Shown here piece after piece: positions 37,802 to 46,625 of a DNA stretch of 64,000 nt. Location of the stretch: assembly GCA_025698895.1 (NCBI GenBank), contig JAILWO010000001.1, positions 779,001 through 843,000 of the forward strand. The letters are read 5' to 3'. Source of the stretch: Rhizobiaceae bacterium (GTDB lineage Bacteria > Pseudomonadota > Alphaproteobacteria > Rhizobiales > Rhizobiaceae). Position 1 is the stretch's first letter. Each line of letters starts with the position of its first letter. The notes beneath the pieces were generated by a model. It did not search any database. It was not told the DNA's origin and saw only the letters and a list, made by a program, of their open reading frames with translations. The position numbers and the translations under genes were made by a program.

Positions 37802-38473
37802 TCACTGGTTCGCGGGCGGATGTGCGAGGGACTTGAGGCTCGCGAAGGTGGCGCCGACGATGTGTCCGATCGCCTTTTCCTGATCGAACGGATCGATCGC
37901 GCCATCGGAGAGGCGCTGGATGCGTTCGGGATTGATCAGCGTGTAATAGAGCGAGCCGAGCAGGAACTGGCTGCGCCAGACGATGTCCTCGCGGCTCGCG
38001 CCCGGCAGGCAGCCCGCGAAGGCGTCGATGAACTGCCGCGTGGTCGCGTCGAAGGCACTGGCGATGATCTCGCGCGCGCCTGGATCGCCCTCGGCCGACA
38101 GCACCGCCCTCAACCGGGTGAAGCGGACGCCGCTGCCGCTGAGATCGTCCTGCGAGGCGAAGGCTGGCAGGAGATAGGCGCGCAGGATCGCCATCAGGCG
38201 CAGGTCGGGGTCCTCGATGCGCCTGGCCTCACCAAGAAGTTCGAGACGCCGCGCGTTCATCGGCCGGGTATGGCGCGCGTAGATCGCCTCGAGCAGTCCG
38301 AGTTTGTGACCGAAATGATAGGTCACGCTGCCGACATTGACCTTGGCTTCTCGCGCGATCTCCCGCAGCGCGACAGCGCCGAATCCACGGGCCGCGAACA
38401 ATCGCTCCGCGGCCTCCAGAATGGCGGTGCGAACGTCATTCGTCGCTTGCGTCCTGACAAGGGGCTCGTTCAA
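37802..38473 (-). CDS. TetR family transcriptional repressor
   Basis: A 223-residue regulator with an N-terminal TetR helix-turn-helix (about residues 14-60: AAERLFAARGFGAVALREIAREAKVNVGSVTYHFG) and a ligand-binding C-terminal part. There is no ATG near the beginning; I choose the TTG at 38473 since GGGAGGA lies 10 bases upstream, while the frame could start at an earlier TTG at 38512. It is the first gene of the operon that carries on to the TAXI-TRAP and PDC genes, and a 35-bp inverted repeat upstream looks like its operator. Confidence 0.87.
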   Translation of the reverse strand: MNEPLVRTQATNDVRTAILEAAERLFAARGFGAVALREIAREAKVNVGSVTYHFGHKLGLLEAIYARHTRPMNARRLELLGEARRIEDPDLRLMAILRAYLLPAFASQDDLSGSGVRFTRLRAVLSAEGDPGAREIIASAFDATTRQFIDAFAGCLPGASREDIVWRSQFLLGSLYYTLINPERIQRLSDGAIDPFDQEKAIGHIVGATFASLKSLAHPPANQ

Positions 38474-38497
38474 GGCGCGCAATTCCTCCCGGTGCTT

Positions 38498-38532
38498 TAG
38501 ACAGTTGTACAAGGAGGATATACGACTGTCTA
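38498..38532. promoter_or_regulatory. 35-bp inverted repeat, probable TetR operator
   Basis: Arms 38498-38511 and 38519-38532 are 14 bases long and match in 12 of 14 positions (outer eight bases TAGACAGT / ACTGTCTA are perfect), with a 7-nt centre. The repeat starts 25 bp upstream of the TetR start codon and lies in the promoter region between the VOC dioxygenase gene and tetR. This is the layout of an autoregulated TetR operator that would control the whole TetR-TAXI-ligI-galB-ligK-galD unit. Confidence 0.68.
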
Positions 38533-38600
38533 GCCGATGCGTTCATTTGTCGAACGGCCGGAGCGACGTCAGGCCTGACACGCAATCCGATGAAGGGATG

Positions 38601-39563
38601 TCAGCCGTTGCGCGGATCGACCGGGGGCGTGCCGTGCGTGTGGAAGCTTTCGATCGTCTTCAGGCCCCAGGCCTGGCCCTTCTTGCGGTCGGCCTCGGTC
38701 CACACGATCGGCTTCCAGTCCGGATCGAGAATCAACCGTGCGCCGGCATTGGCGATTTCGATACGGTTGCCTGCCGGCTCGTAGACATAGAGAAAGAAGG
38801 TGCCCTGGATCGCATGTTTGTGCGGGCCGGTCTCGATGAAGACGCCGTTCTCCAGAAAGATATCGGCGGCCCTCAATATGTCGTCGCGATGATCAGCCGC
38901 GTAGGTCAGGTGATGGAACCGTCCGCTGGCGCCGGAATGGTCCTCCGTGCAGGCCATGTCATAGCCCTTGTTGTTGACCGTGAACCAGCAGCCGCCGATG
39001 CGGCCGTTGTCGAGCTGGATCATCTCGGTCACGCGACTGCCCAGCGCCGTCACCATGAAATCGCGGATCTTCGAGACGTCGGTCGCAAGCAGGTTGAAAT
39101 GGTCGATGCGGCGCGGCGCGGCCCCGCGCCCGTGATAGCGCTGGGCTATGTTCTTGAGCGCCGGCTTCTCCTCGCCGGGCGCGTCGAACTTCCTGGTCTC
39201 CCAATAGAGTTCGAACACGTGTCCGTCGGGACTGTTGAAGCGGTAGGAGGGACCGTGGCCGAGATCGCCGTCGGTCCAGCCGATGCCCAGCCCCATCTCC
39301 TCTATCACCTTCACACGCCGTTGGAGCGCCGCTTCCGACGAGGTGCGGTACGCGCAATGGGCCATGCCGGTCGTGTCGGAGGCAGTCAGCTTGAGGGAAT
39401 GAAACTCATAATCATCCCAGGCGCGCAGATAGACCGAATTGCCTTCGCGCCCGCTTTCGGTGAGCCCATAGACATTGACGAAGAAATCCAGGCTCTCGCG
39501 GAACCTGTTGGTCAAAAGCTCGACATGGCCAAGATGCGCGACATCGAAACAGGGTTCGTTCAT
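38601..39563 (-). CDS. Type I (VOC) extradiol ring-cleavage dioxygenase
   Basis: A 320-residue two-domain VOC protein, the length of catechol 2,3-dioxygenases. Expected metal ligands are visible: His155 (RIDHFNLLATD), His217 or His218 (RFHHLTYAADH) and Glu269 (NRIEI). From His250 to Glu269 the sequence nearly fits the extradiol dioxygenase signature (H-x7-L-Y-x2-E-P-x-G-x3-E). So it should be an Fe(II) enzyme that opens a catecholic ring next to the hydroxyls. It is the last gene of the operon with LigM and the ABC importer, 18 bp after livF. The ring substrate is not known. Confidence 0.87.
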   Translation of the reverse strand: MNEPCFDVAHLGHVELLTNRFRESLDFFVNVYGLTESGREGNSVYLRAWDDYEFHSLKLTASDTTGMAHCAYRTSSEAALQRRVKVIEEMGLGIGWTDGDLGHGPSYRFNSPDGHVFELYWETRKFDAPGEEKPALKNIAQRYHGRGAAPRRIDHFNLLATDVSKIRDFMVTALGSRVTEMIQLDNGRIGGCWFTVNNKGYDMACTEDHSGASGRFHHLTYAADHRDDILRAADIFLENGVFIETGPHKHAIQGTFFLYVYEPAGNRIEIANAGARLILDPDWKPIVWTEADRKKGQAWGLKTIESFHTHGTPPVDPRNG

Positions 39564-39581
39564 GGCGCGGCCCTTCCCTTG

Positions 39582-40301
39582 CTAGACCTGATCGTGGAGA
39601 TTCATGCCGACGAACCGGTCGAGCGTGGCGTGGTCTTCCAGCAAATCGGCGGACCTTGCACTATGCGCGATGGCACCGCGCTCGATGACGACGGCATCCA
39701 CCGTCAACCGCAGCGCGACGTCGGCGTGTTGTTCGACGAGCACCAGCGTCATGCCCTCTTCCTCGGTCATGCGCCGGATCGCGGCGCTCAACTCCTCCAC
39801 GATGATCGGCGCAAGGCCTTCCAGCGGCTCGTCGAGCAGCAACAGTTCGGGATTGGTCATCAGCGTGCGGCCGATGGTGAGCATCTGCTGTTCGCCGCCC
39901 GACAGCTGATTGCCCATGTTGGCACTGCGCTCCTTCAGGCGCGGGAAAAGCTCGTAGATCGCCTCAAGATCCCAGCGCCCCTGGCGCGCGGCCACGGTCA
40001 GGTTCTCCTCAACCGACAGCGAGGGAAACACGTCGCGTTCCTGCGGAACCCAGCCAAGGCCGAGCCGGGCGCGTCTGTGGGGCTTGTATCGCGAAATGTC
40101 CTCGCCACGAAACAGGACCTGGCCCCGAACAAGCGGCAGATAGCCCATGGCGGCAAGGATCAGCGTTGTCTTGCCCACCCCGTTGCGGCCGAGCAGTGCC
40201 AGGCTGCCTCCCTTCTCGACGGCGAGCGAGACACCGTCGAGCACGATGCCTTGCCCGTAGCCGGCGGTGACGTCCCTCAGTTCGAGCAGCGCTTCAGCCA
40301 T
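39582..40301 (-). CDS. livF: Branched-chain-type ABC transporter ATPase LivF
   Basis: A 239-residue ABC ATPase with Walker A GRNGVGKT (residues 38-45), ABC signature LSGGEQQ and Walker B LLLLDEPLEGL. It is one of the two ATPases of a LivFGHMK-type (HAAT) importer. The ATG at 40301 is chosen because it starts the normal LivF sequence; it overlaps the end of livG by 8 bp. The operon context suggests aromatic acids as cargo rather than leucine, as in other aromatic catabolism clusters. Confidence 0.94.
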   Translation of the reverse strand: MAEALLELRDVTAGYGQGIVLDGVSLAVEKGGSLALLGRNGVGKTTLILAAMGYLPLVRGQVLFRGEDISRYKPHRRARLGLGWVPQERDVFPSLSVEENLTVAARQGRWDLEAIYELFPRLKERSANMGNQLSGGEQQMLTIGRTLMTNPELLLLDEPLEGLAPIIVEELSAAIRRMTEEEGMTLVLVEQHADVALRLTVDAVVIERGAIAHSARSADLLEDHATLDRFVGMNLHDQV

Positions 40302-41058
40302 GGTTCGCTTGCCCAAGATATACGTCGCGAACGCGCTGATCGGTCCTGATCGTTTCGGGATCGGCCTGCACCAGGACACCGCCGCCGACCAGCACGATGA
40401 TGCTGGCAGCGAAGCGGAACACGATGCTCATATCGTGCTCGATGAACAGCACGGAAATGTCTTCGGGCAACGCCTCGATCACGCCGAACAGCGCCGCGCT
40501 TTCTGTCTTCGGCACACCGGCGGCCGGCTCGTCGAGCAGAAGGACCTTCGGCCGTGTCGCCAGCGCCAGCGCGATTTCCAGAAGACGCTGCTGGCCGTAG
40601 GCGAGCGTGCGGGTGGCGCGCGTCGCGACATCGGCGAGGCCCAGGCGTTTGAGGATATCGAAGCTCTCGTCGACCGTCTCGCCATGCGCCGACAGGTCGC
40701 GCCAGAACCTGCCGGCAGTGCCCTCCCGCTCACAGACGGCCAGCGTCACCGCCTCGATCGGCGTCAGGTCCGGAAACAGCGTATTGATCTGAAAGGTCCG
40801 CGCGAGGCCTTTCGTGACCCGCTCCGCCGCCGAGCGGCCGGTGATGTCCTCCCCGTCCAGCAGGATGCGGCCGGCATCGGCCGTGAGCTGGCCGGTGATG
40901 AGATTGATGAGAGTGGTCTTGCCGGCGCCGTTCGGCCCGATCAGCGCGTGGCGGCAGCCGCGCGGCAGCGAGATCGACACATCCCGAGCAACCTCGAGCG
41001 CTCCGAAATTCTTGCGGATGCCTTCGGTTTGGAGCATCGGCGAGGCAGGATCGGCCAT
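40294..41058 (-). CDS. livG: Branched-chain-type ABC transporter ATPase LivG
   Basis: A 254-residue ABC ATPase with Walker A GPNGAGKT (41-48), a LAYGQQRLLEIA signature in place of the canonical LSGGQ (normal for LivG) and Walker B VLLLDEPAAG. Start at 41058, whose ATGA overlaps the livM stop. It pairs with livF to power the same importer. Confidence 0.94.
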   Translation of the reverse strand: MADPASPMLQTEGIRKNFGALEVARDVSISLPRGCRHALIGPNGAGKTTLINLITGQLTADAGRILLDGEDITGRSAAERVTKGLARTFQINTLFPDLTPIEAVTLAVCEREGTAGRFWRDLSAHGETVDESFDILKRLGLADVATRATRTLAYGQQRLLEIALALATRPKVLLLDEPAAGVPKTESAALFGVIEALPEDISVLFIEHDMSIVFRFAASIIVLVGGGVLVQADPETIRTDQRVRDVYLGQANHG

Positions 41059-42050
41059 CAGTCCCGCCTTCCAGCCAGCCGGGTCAAAAAGCCCAGTATG
41101 CCGTTCGGCATGAACAGGACGACCACCATCAGGAGCAGGCCAATCCAGAAGTACCAATATTGCGGATTGATTCCGGCGAGCTGGTCTCGCGCGACCATGA
41201 AGATGATGGCGCCGACGATCGCGCCGTAGAGTCTGCCGGTGCCGCCGAGGATCAGCATGACAACGACGTCAGCCGACCGTTCGAAACTCAGCGTGTTCAG
41301 CCCGACAGTGTTGGTGGTCTGCGTCAGCACCGCACCCGCAAGTCCCGCCATGGCCGCCGAGATCGTGTAGATGACGCGCAGGTGCCACCGGTATTCGGAC
41401 CCGATCGCCGGCATGCGCCTGACGTTTTCGCGCACGCCGCGCAGCGCGAGTCCAAATGAGGAATTGACCAGCCTGCGGCTGAACAGAAAGGCCAGGAAAA
41501 GGACGGTCAGGGCATAGGAATAGCCGACATAGCCCCATAGATCGAAACGGAAAAAGCCGAAAATTTCTCCTGTCCGCACTCCACGCAGACCATCCGCGCC
41601 TCCGGTCAACCACCCCATCGCATTGGCCAGTTCGTAGGTGAGGAAGCCCAGCCCCAGCGTGACCATGATAAGCGCCAGATGCTGGACCCGCACGATCAGA
41701 TAGCTCGCGATGAAGCCGATGGCTCCGGCGAAGGCTCCGGCGATCAGCAACCCCGAGACGGGGTCGTTCCAGCCGAACCGCGCGCTCAGGATCCCGGCGG
41801 TATAGGCGCCGATCCCGAAGAACATCGCGTGACCAAGCGTGACGATGCCGGCATAGCCGAGGATCAGGTCGACCGAGAGCGCGAACAGCGCCGCGATCGC
41901 GACCTGGCTCGCCAGCGTCAGATAGGTCGGAAAGAGAAAGAAGGGCAGCAGCGTAGCCAGCCAGAAGGCTATTTCGAAGACCGACCAGCGGCTGCGCGCT
42001 GCGAGCCAGGCATGGGGATCGATTGTCTTGGCTGCATCGGTCGCCGCCAT
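41058..42050 (-). CDS. livM: Branched-chain-type ABC transporter permease LivM
   Basis: A 330-residue membrane protein with eight to ten helices and the LivM features DLILGYAGIVTLGHAMFFGIGAYTAG (about residues 60-85) and AGLAGAVLTQ near 238. It overlaps livH (ATGA) and livG, so all four are translationally coupled. Confidence 0.93.
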   Translation of the reverse strand: MAATDAAKTIDPHAWLAARSRWSVFEIAFWLATLLPFFLFPTYLTLASQVAIAALFALSVDLILGYAGIVTLGHAMFFGIGAYTAGILSARFGWNDPVSGLLIAGAFAGAIGFIASYLIVRVQHLALIMVTLGLGFLTYELANAMGWLTGGADGLRGVRTGEIFGFFRFDLWGYVGYSYALTVLFLAFLFSRRLVNSSFGLALRGVRENVRRMPAIGSEYRWHLRVIYTISAAMAGLAGAVLTQTTNTVGLNTLSFERSADVVVMLILGGTGRLYGAIVGAIIFMVARDQLAGINPQYWYFWIGLLLMVVVLFMPNGILGFLTRLAGRRD

Positions 42051-42913
42051 CAGCGTCGTCCGAACAGGCCGAGCGGCCGCACCAGCAGGATCGCCACCAG
42101 TATGAGATAGATCAGGAAGGAGCCGATCTCCGGCACGAAGTACTTGCCCGCCACGTCGCCGATCCCCAGCAGGGCGGCCCCGACGAAGGAGCCGGTGATG
42201 GAGCCGAGCCCGCCGACGGAGACCACGATCAGGACGTAGACCAGGTAGTGGAAGCCGAAGGAGGGATCGAGGCCGACAATCTCGATCGCCAGCGCTCCGC
42301 CAAGTCCGGCGAGCCCGCTGCCAAGGGCGAAGGTGATGCCGAATATCTTCTCCACGTCGAGCCCGAGCCCCCGCGCCACGCGTTGGTTGTCGACGGCGGC
42401 GCGGATCTGGGCACCTAGCCGCGTGCGTTCCAGCCCGAAGACCAAAACGGCGGTGATCGCCAACGCCATGGCGATGATGAAGATACGATAGACGCCGAGC
42501 CTGAGCCCGAAGACTTCCACCGAGCCGCGCAGCCAGCGCGGCAGCACGATCGGCTGCTGGACCGTGCCGAAGAACCAGGTCGCGGCGGCGGCCGCGACGA
42601 AGACCATGCCGATCGTGAACAGAACCTGATTCAGCTCGCCTGCGTTGTAGAGCCGGCGAAACAGCGTTCTTTCCACCAGGATGCTGACAAGCGCGGCCGC
42701 CAGGAAGGCGGCCGGCAAGGCCAACAGGAAGGGCAGGCCGAACTGGCGCATCGCCAACACGGTGACATAGCCCCCGAGCATGCCGAAGGCGCCATGCGCA
42801 AGGTTGATGAAGTTCATCAGTCCCAGCGTCACGGACAGCCCGACCGACAGCACGAACAGGAGCATCCCGAACGCGAAGCCGTCGAACAGGACGATTGCGA
42901 TGTTGCTCAGCAC
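42050..42913 (-). CDS. livH: Branched-chain-type ABC transporter permease LivH
   Basis: A 287-residue membrane protein with the LivH features GLMNFINLAHGAFGMLGGYV (residues 30-49), VERTLFRRLY and GGLGSITGSFVGAALLGI near the end. It starts with GTG at 42913 and follows livK after 34 bp. Confidence 0.93.
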   Translation of the reverse strand: MLSNIAIVLFDGFAFGMLLFVLSVGLSVTLGLMNFINLAHGAFGMLGGYVTVLAMRQFGLPFLLALPAAFLAAALVSILVERTLFRRLYNAGELNQVLFTIGMVFVAAAAATWFFGTVQQPIVLPRWLRGSVEVFGLRLGVYRIFIIAMALAITAVLVFGLERTRLGAQIRAAVDNQRVARGLGLDVEKIFGITFALGSGLAGLGGALAIEIVGLDPSFGFHYLVYVLIVVSVGGLGSITGSFVGAALLGIGDVAGKYFVPEIGSFLIYLILVAILLVRPLGLFGRR

Positions 42914-42947
42914 GGCCGCATCCGTGAACTCGTGGGTGCGGCTGACC

Positions 42948-44135
42948 TCACTTGGCGCCGTGCACCGGATCCTTCACGTCGGGAATCTCATGTATGATCA
43001 CGTTCTGCAATTCCCCATCGACCTCCTGGACCTCGCGGATATAGACCGTCTGGACCACGTCGCGGGTCTCGGGATCGATCGATATCGGCCCGCGCGGGCT
43101 GTCCCACCACATGCCTTTGGCTGCCTCGACGAGCGCATCGCCGGAGGCATCGCCTTCGGTCTCCTTCAGCGCCTCGTAGATAAGGTGCATGCCGTCGTAG
43201 CCGCCAATCGAAAACAGGTCGGGCGCCCGTCCGCCATTGGCTTCGCGGTAGGCTTCCACATATTCGGTGTTGAGCGGGTCATCGCGCTCCAGCGTGTAGT
43301 GGAAGGTGGTGATGATGCCTTCGGCCGTGTCGCCCATGCTCTCGAGCGCCTCTGGATTGGTCAGTTCGCCCTGAGCGAGGATCCTGGTATCGGGCGGGGC
43401 AAGACCGCGGTCGACCAGCGCCTTGCCGATCGCAGCCGGCTGCGCGCCTCCGGGGACGAAGATGAAGACGGCTTCGGGGTTGGAGTCCTTCACGCGCTGC
43501 ACGAAAGCGGAGAAATCAGGATTGGCGACCGGCGTGCGATCGGAGCCCAGAATGGTGCCGCCCGCCTCGGTAAAGCCCTGCGAGAACCACTTTTCCGCGT
43601 CGTGACCCGGGCCGTAATCCGCCACCAGCGTGTAAGCCTGTCTGATGCCCTGCTCGTATGCCCATTTGCCGAAAGGATACTCGACTTGCGGGATCGTCAG
43701 CGAAGTGCGCACGATATAGGGCGACTGCTCGGTGACGATCGAGGTGGCGGCATTCATCACCACCATCAGCTTCTGCGCCTCGTCGGCGACCGGCGCCGCG
43801 CCCAGCGCCTCGGGCGTCAACGCGAAACCGGCGAGGATGTCGACGCCGTCGCGCACGACCAGTTCCTGCGCCACGCGCTGCGCGACGTCGGCGGCGGGGC
43901 CGCCCGTGTCCTTCTTGACTATTTCGATCTTCTTGCCGGCGACTTCGTCGCCATGCTTGGCGATATAGAGATCGATGCCCGCCTGAAGCTGGTTGGCGGC
44001 GTCGGCAAACGGCCCGGAATAGGGCAGGATGACCCCGATCTTCACAGTTTCCTGCGCGGCGGCGGCGATGGTGAAGGTGGCGCCGAGTGCAAGGGCGGCA
44101 ATCCCCTTGCCGATGATACCCGTTAGGCGTGTCAT
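42948..44135 (-). CDS. Branched-chain-type ABC transporter substrate-binding protein LivK-like
   Basis: A 395-residue periplasmic binding protein with a signal peptide (residues 1 to about 28, ending AAAAQ) and the Peripla_BP_6 body, beginning TVKIGVILPYSGPFADAANQLQAGI. The binding protein sets substrate range; the gene stands between LigM/DUF1932 and the permeases, so aromatic acids are the most likely cargo. CAGGGAGG precedes the ATG. A gap of 124 bp to the DUF1932 gene upstream could hold an extra promoter, but I see no clear one. Confidence 0.9.
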   Translation of the reverse strand: MTRLTGIIGKGIAALALGATFTIAAAAQETVKIGVILPYSGPFADAANQLQAGIDLYIAKHGDEVAGKKIEIVKKDTGGPAADVAQRVAQELVVRDGVDILAGFALTPEALGAAPVADEAQKLMVVMNAATSIVTEQSPYIVRTSLTIPQVEYPFGKWAYEQGIRQAYTLVADYGPGHDAEKWFSQGFTEAGGTILGSDRTPVANPDFSAFVQRVKDSNPEAVFIFVPGGAQPAAIGKALVDRGLAPPDTRILAQGELTNPEALESMGDTAEGIITTFHYTLERDDPLNTEYVEAYREANGGRAPDLFSIGGYDGMHLIYEALKETEGDASGDALVEAAKGMWWDSPRGPISIDPETRDVVQTVYIREVQEVDGELQNVIIHEIPDVKDPVHGAK

Positions 44136-44259
44136 GTATTCCTCCCTGAGAAACCTGTCGCGACGGATCGCGGCAGTTTCACCCTTTTCGTTATCGGCGT
44201 CCAGCGGAGACGGCCAATCCAATCGGCCGACCGCGTCATAAGATTTCTCTACAACCCCG

Positions 44260-45141
44260 TCAGAGGGATCGGTGCGTGAGGCGGCGCGCCATGTCCGCAA
44301 AGGCCTCGGCAGGCTCCCGCGGACGGGCGTCGCGCCATCCGATCTCACCAATCGTTTGCTGCAGTTCCGCGATCGCTTCCGCGAGTCCGCGCCCCGTCTC
44401 GAGGCCGAGTTCGGCCATGGTCGCGGCCGACTCGCGCATCTCGGCGGCACGCCTGACGCCGTGCGTGGCAACCCGGTCGAGCTGGTAGAGGGCGAAATCC
44501 GGCCAGCCGAGCTGCGGATAGGAATTCGACAGCGAGGCATAGACCTCGTCGAATCGACCTGCTGCCCTGGCCGCCAGAAGCGTCTGGACGGTAACGGCCT
44601 CGAGACCCTTCACGAACAGGCTGCGCAGCATCTTGACGGACGTCGCCGCACCGGTCTCCTCGCCGAGGACGGTGTAGTCGAAGCCGAGCGCCTTCAGCTT
44701 GGGCTCGATGGCTGCGCATTCCGGTCCGGCGACCAGTACCGGCGTTCTGTGGCCTCGCGGGTGGACCGGCGCCATGACGGCCATATCGAGATAGGCAGCG
44801 CCGCTTGGCTCAACGATCGCGGCAGTTTGCTTCTTGCGGCCGGCCGAAACCGAATTGATGTCGACGAAGACCTGCCCTCGGCGCAGCGCCGGCGCCGCCG
44901 AGCGTGCGGCGTCGAGACTGTCGGCGGCCGTCACCGCCGAAATCACCCAGTCCGCCGCCTCGATGGCCTCCGCCGGCGATGACGCAACGGCCACGCCCGC
45001 GCGGACTGCCGCTTCGCGCAGTGTGGCGTCGGCTCCCCTCTCGGTCAGGATGTCGTAGGCCCGGAAGGTGCAGCCTTGCCCGCGCAGCGTGTCGGCAAAA
45101 GCCCGTGCCGCTTCGCCGAAACCGATGAAAGCGATCCGCAT
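44260..45141 (-). CDS. NAD(P)-binding beta-hydroxyacid-dehydrogenase-like protein with DUF1932
   Basis: A 293-residue dehydrogenase of the 6-phosphogluconate dehydrogenase class: Rossmann motif IAFIGFGEAARAFA at residues 3-16, NAD-binding region to about 165, then the helical DUF1932 domain at the C-terminus with GAATSVKMLRSLFVKGLEAV (a lysine typical of the class catalytic site). Relatives oxidise beta-hydroxy acids. It follows ligM by 54 bp. As the expected CHMS dehydrogenase LigC is absent, this is a candidate for the oxidation that makes PDC, but that is inference. Confidence 0.83.
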   Translation of the reverse strand: MRIAFIGFGEAARAFADTLRGQGCTFRAYDILTERGADATLREAAVRAGVAVASSPAEAIEAADWVISAVTAADSLDAARSAAPALRRGQVFVDINSVSAGRKKQTAAIVEPSGAAYLDMAVMAPVHPRGHRTPVLVAGPECAAIEPKLKALGFDYTVLGEETGAATSVKMLRSLFVKGLEAVTVQTLLAARAAGRFDEVYASLSNSYPQLGWPDFALYQLDRVATHGVRRAAEMRESAATMAELGLETGRGLAEAIAELQQTIGEIGWRDARPREPAEAFADMARRLTHRSL

Positions 45142-45195
45142 TCGTCACCTCCGGGAAGAGGCGGCCGCGCCCGTTTGGCCGCGGCCGCCCCTGGA

Positions 45196-46602
45196 TCAGC
45201 TACCGCGCGTGCGCCAGCTGTCGGCGTAGCTCTCGCGGGCCATGCGCGAATAAGGCGTTGGCGAGACGCGTACCCTGATCTCGGCCTGCTTGTGCTTTTC
45301 GGTCGAGGTCTTGGCCGTCTGCTCGGGCTCGCCCCATTTCAGCACCAGTACGTCGCCTTCCTGGATCTCGGGCTCGACCACGCCGAGCGAAAGCAGGCAA
45401 CGCTCATTGTAGGAGTAACCGTTGAACATCGACATGCCGACCATCGTGCCATCCTTCATCACCATATCGGCGCTGGTCGACGCGTAGTTCGGCTGCGGGA
45501 AGTCGATCCACTTGTAATGTGTGCCGTCCTCGAAGGCCGAGGCGATGACCTTGAGAACATCCTCCCGGTTCCACTCGAAAGTCACCTTCTTGCGGTTCTT
45601 CCGACCCTTCATCTCCTGAAGCGCCGCCTTGCCGATGAAGTCGTCCTTCTTCCAGCCGATATAGAAATCATAGCCGAGCTCGAACGGATTGACGTAATAG
45701 TCCTCGATGTTGTCCGACACGTAGGAGCCGCCGATCGCGCCCGTCGCCTCGTAGGAATCGGCTCCGAGCCACTGGCGATAGTCGGCCAGCATGCCGTCGC
45801 CGGTATAGATTCCGGGCAGCGGCGAGGGTATCCAGCCCGACTCCAGCGTATTGGTCGAATAGGCCCGGCTGCCGCAGCGCACCAGATCGACGCCGGCCTC
45901 CTTCGCCGCCTCGAGAAGACAGGACAGGATATAACTCTTGTCCTCGTAGGGTCCCCAGATCTCCAGGCCCGGCGCGCCGGACATTCCGTGGCGCAGCGCG
46001 CGGACCTTCCTCGATCCGATGTTGATCCAGTCCGTGTGAAAGAACTTGATGTCGGGAATCGGTCCGCGGTTCAGCTTCTCGAAGATTTTCGGCGCCTCGG
46101 GTCCCTGGATCTGGTAGCGGTAGTGAGTGCGCATGACCCGTTCGCCCTCCGGCCGGGAGGGCGAACGCGGATCATGCTTGATGCGCACGTTCCATTTGCC
46201 CCAGGCGGCGCAGAACTGCAGCCAGTTCGAGGTTGGTGCGCGGCCGACGAGGATGAACTTGTCCTGCCTTTCGCGAAAGATGATGTGATCGCCGATCACG
46301 TGACCGTTCGGCGTCACCGGCACGAAGTGCTTGGCGCGATTGAGGTCGAAGTTCGAGAAGGAGTTGATGCCGTGATAGGCAAGGAACTCCTCGGCCTGCG
46401 GCCCCTCCACGAACAGTTCGTCCATGTGATGCGACTGGTCGAACAGCACCGCCGATTCGCGCCAGGCGCGCTGCTCGTCGCGCCAGTTGGAGAACTCCGG
46501 TGTCACGACCGGGTATACATACATGCCGATTTTCGAGTTGCGCAGGTGGTCGACCGCGTTGCCGCTCGCCTTCAGCATGTCTTCCAGGGATGTTGAGACC
46601 AT
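45196..46602 (-). CDS. ligM: Tetrahydrofolate-dependent aromatic O-demethylase, LigM type
   Basis: A 468-residue member of the glycine-cleavage T-protein/aminomethyltransferase family (GcvT-like). LigM of Sphingobium moves the methyl group of vanillate or 3-O-methylgallate to tetrahydrofolate, giving protocatechuate or gallate. Shared features include YVYPVVTPEFSNWRDEQ, VLFDQSHHMDELFV, VPVTPNGHVIGD, GMSGAPGLEIWGPYE and SYEATGAIGGSYVSDNIEDYYVN. Length (471 in LigM) and these segments make LigM a better fit than DmdA (about 370 residues) or GcvT. No metF or ligH gene to recycle methyl-tetrahydrofolate is nearby. GGAGGA precedes the ATG. Confidence 0.88.
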   Translation of the reverse strand: MVSTSLEDMLKASGNAVDHLRNSKIGMYVYPVVTPEFSNWRDEQRAWRESAVLFDQSHHMDELFVEGPQAEEFLAYHGINSFSNFDLNRAKHFVPVTPNGHVIGDHIIFRERQDKFILVGRAPTSNWLQFCAAWGKWNVRIKHDPRSPSRPEGERVMRTHYRYQIQGPEAPKIFEKLNRGPIPDIKFFHTDWINIGSRKVRALRHGMSGAPGLEIWGPYEDKSYILSCLLEAAKEAGVDLVRCGSRAYSTNTLESGWIPSPLPGIYTGDGMLADYRQWLGADSYEATGAIGGSYVSDNIEDYYVNPFELGYDFYIGWKKDDFIGKAALQEMKGRKNRKKVTFEWNREDVLKVIASAFEDGTHYKWIDFPQPNYASTSADMVMKDGTMVGMSMFNGYSYNERCLLSLGVVEPEIQEGDVLVLKWGEPEQTAKTSTEKHKQAEIRVRVSPTPYSRMARESYADSWRTRGS

Positions 46603-46625
46603 TGTTTCCTCCGCTGTCTCGCCTA

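Noticed and set aside
38337-40349. 670-codon open frame on the plus strand
   Set aside because: It runs antisense to tetR, the VOC dioxygenase and livF, all of which are clear genes.
28403-46602. Island ends as sites of a mobile element
   Set aside because: I found no integrase, transposase, tRNA or direct repeats at either side, so transfer is possible but not supported by this sequence.
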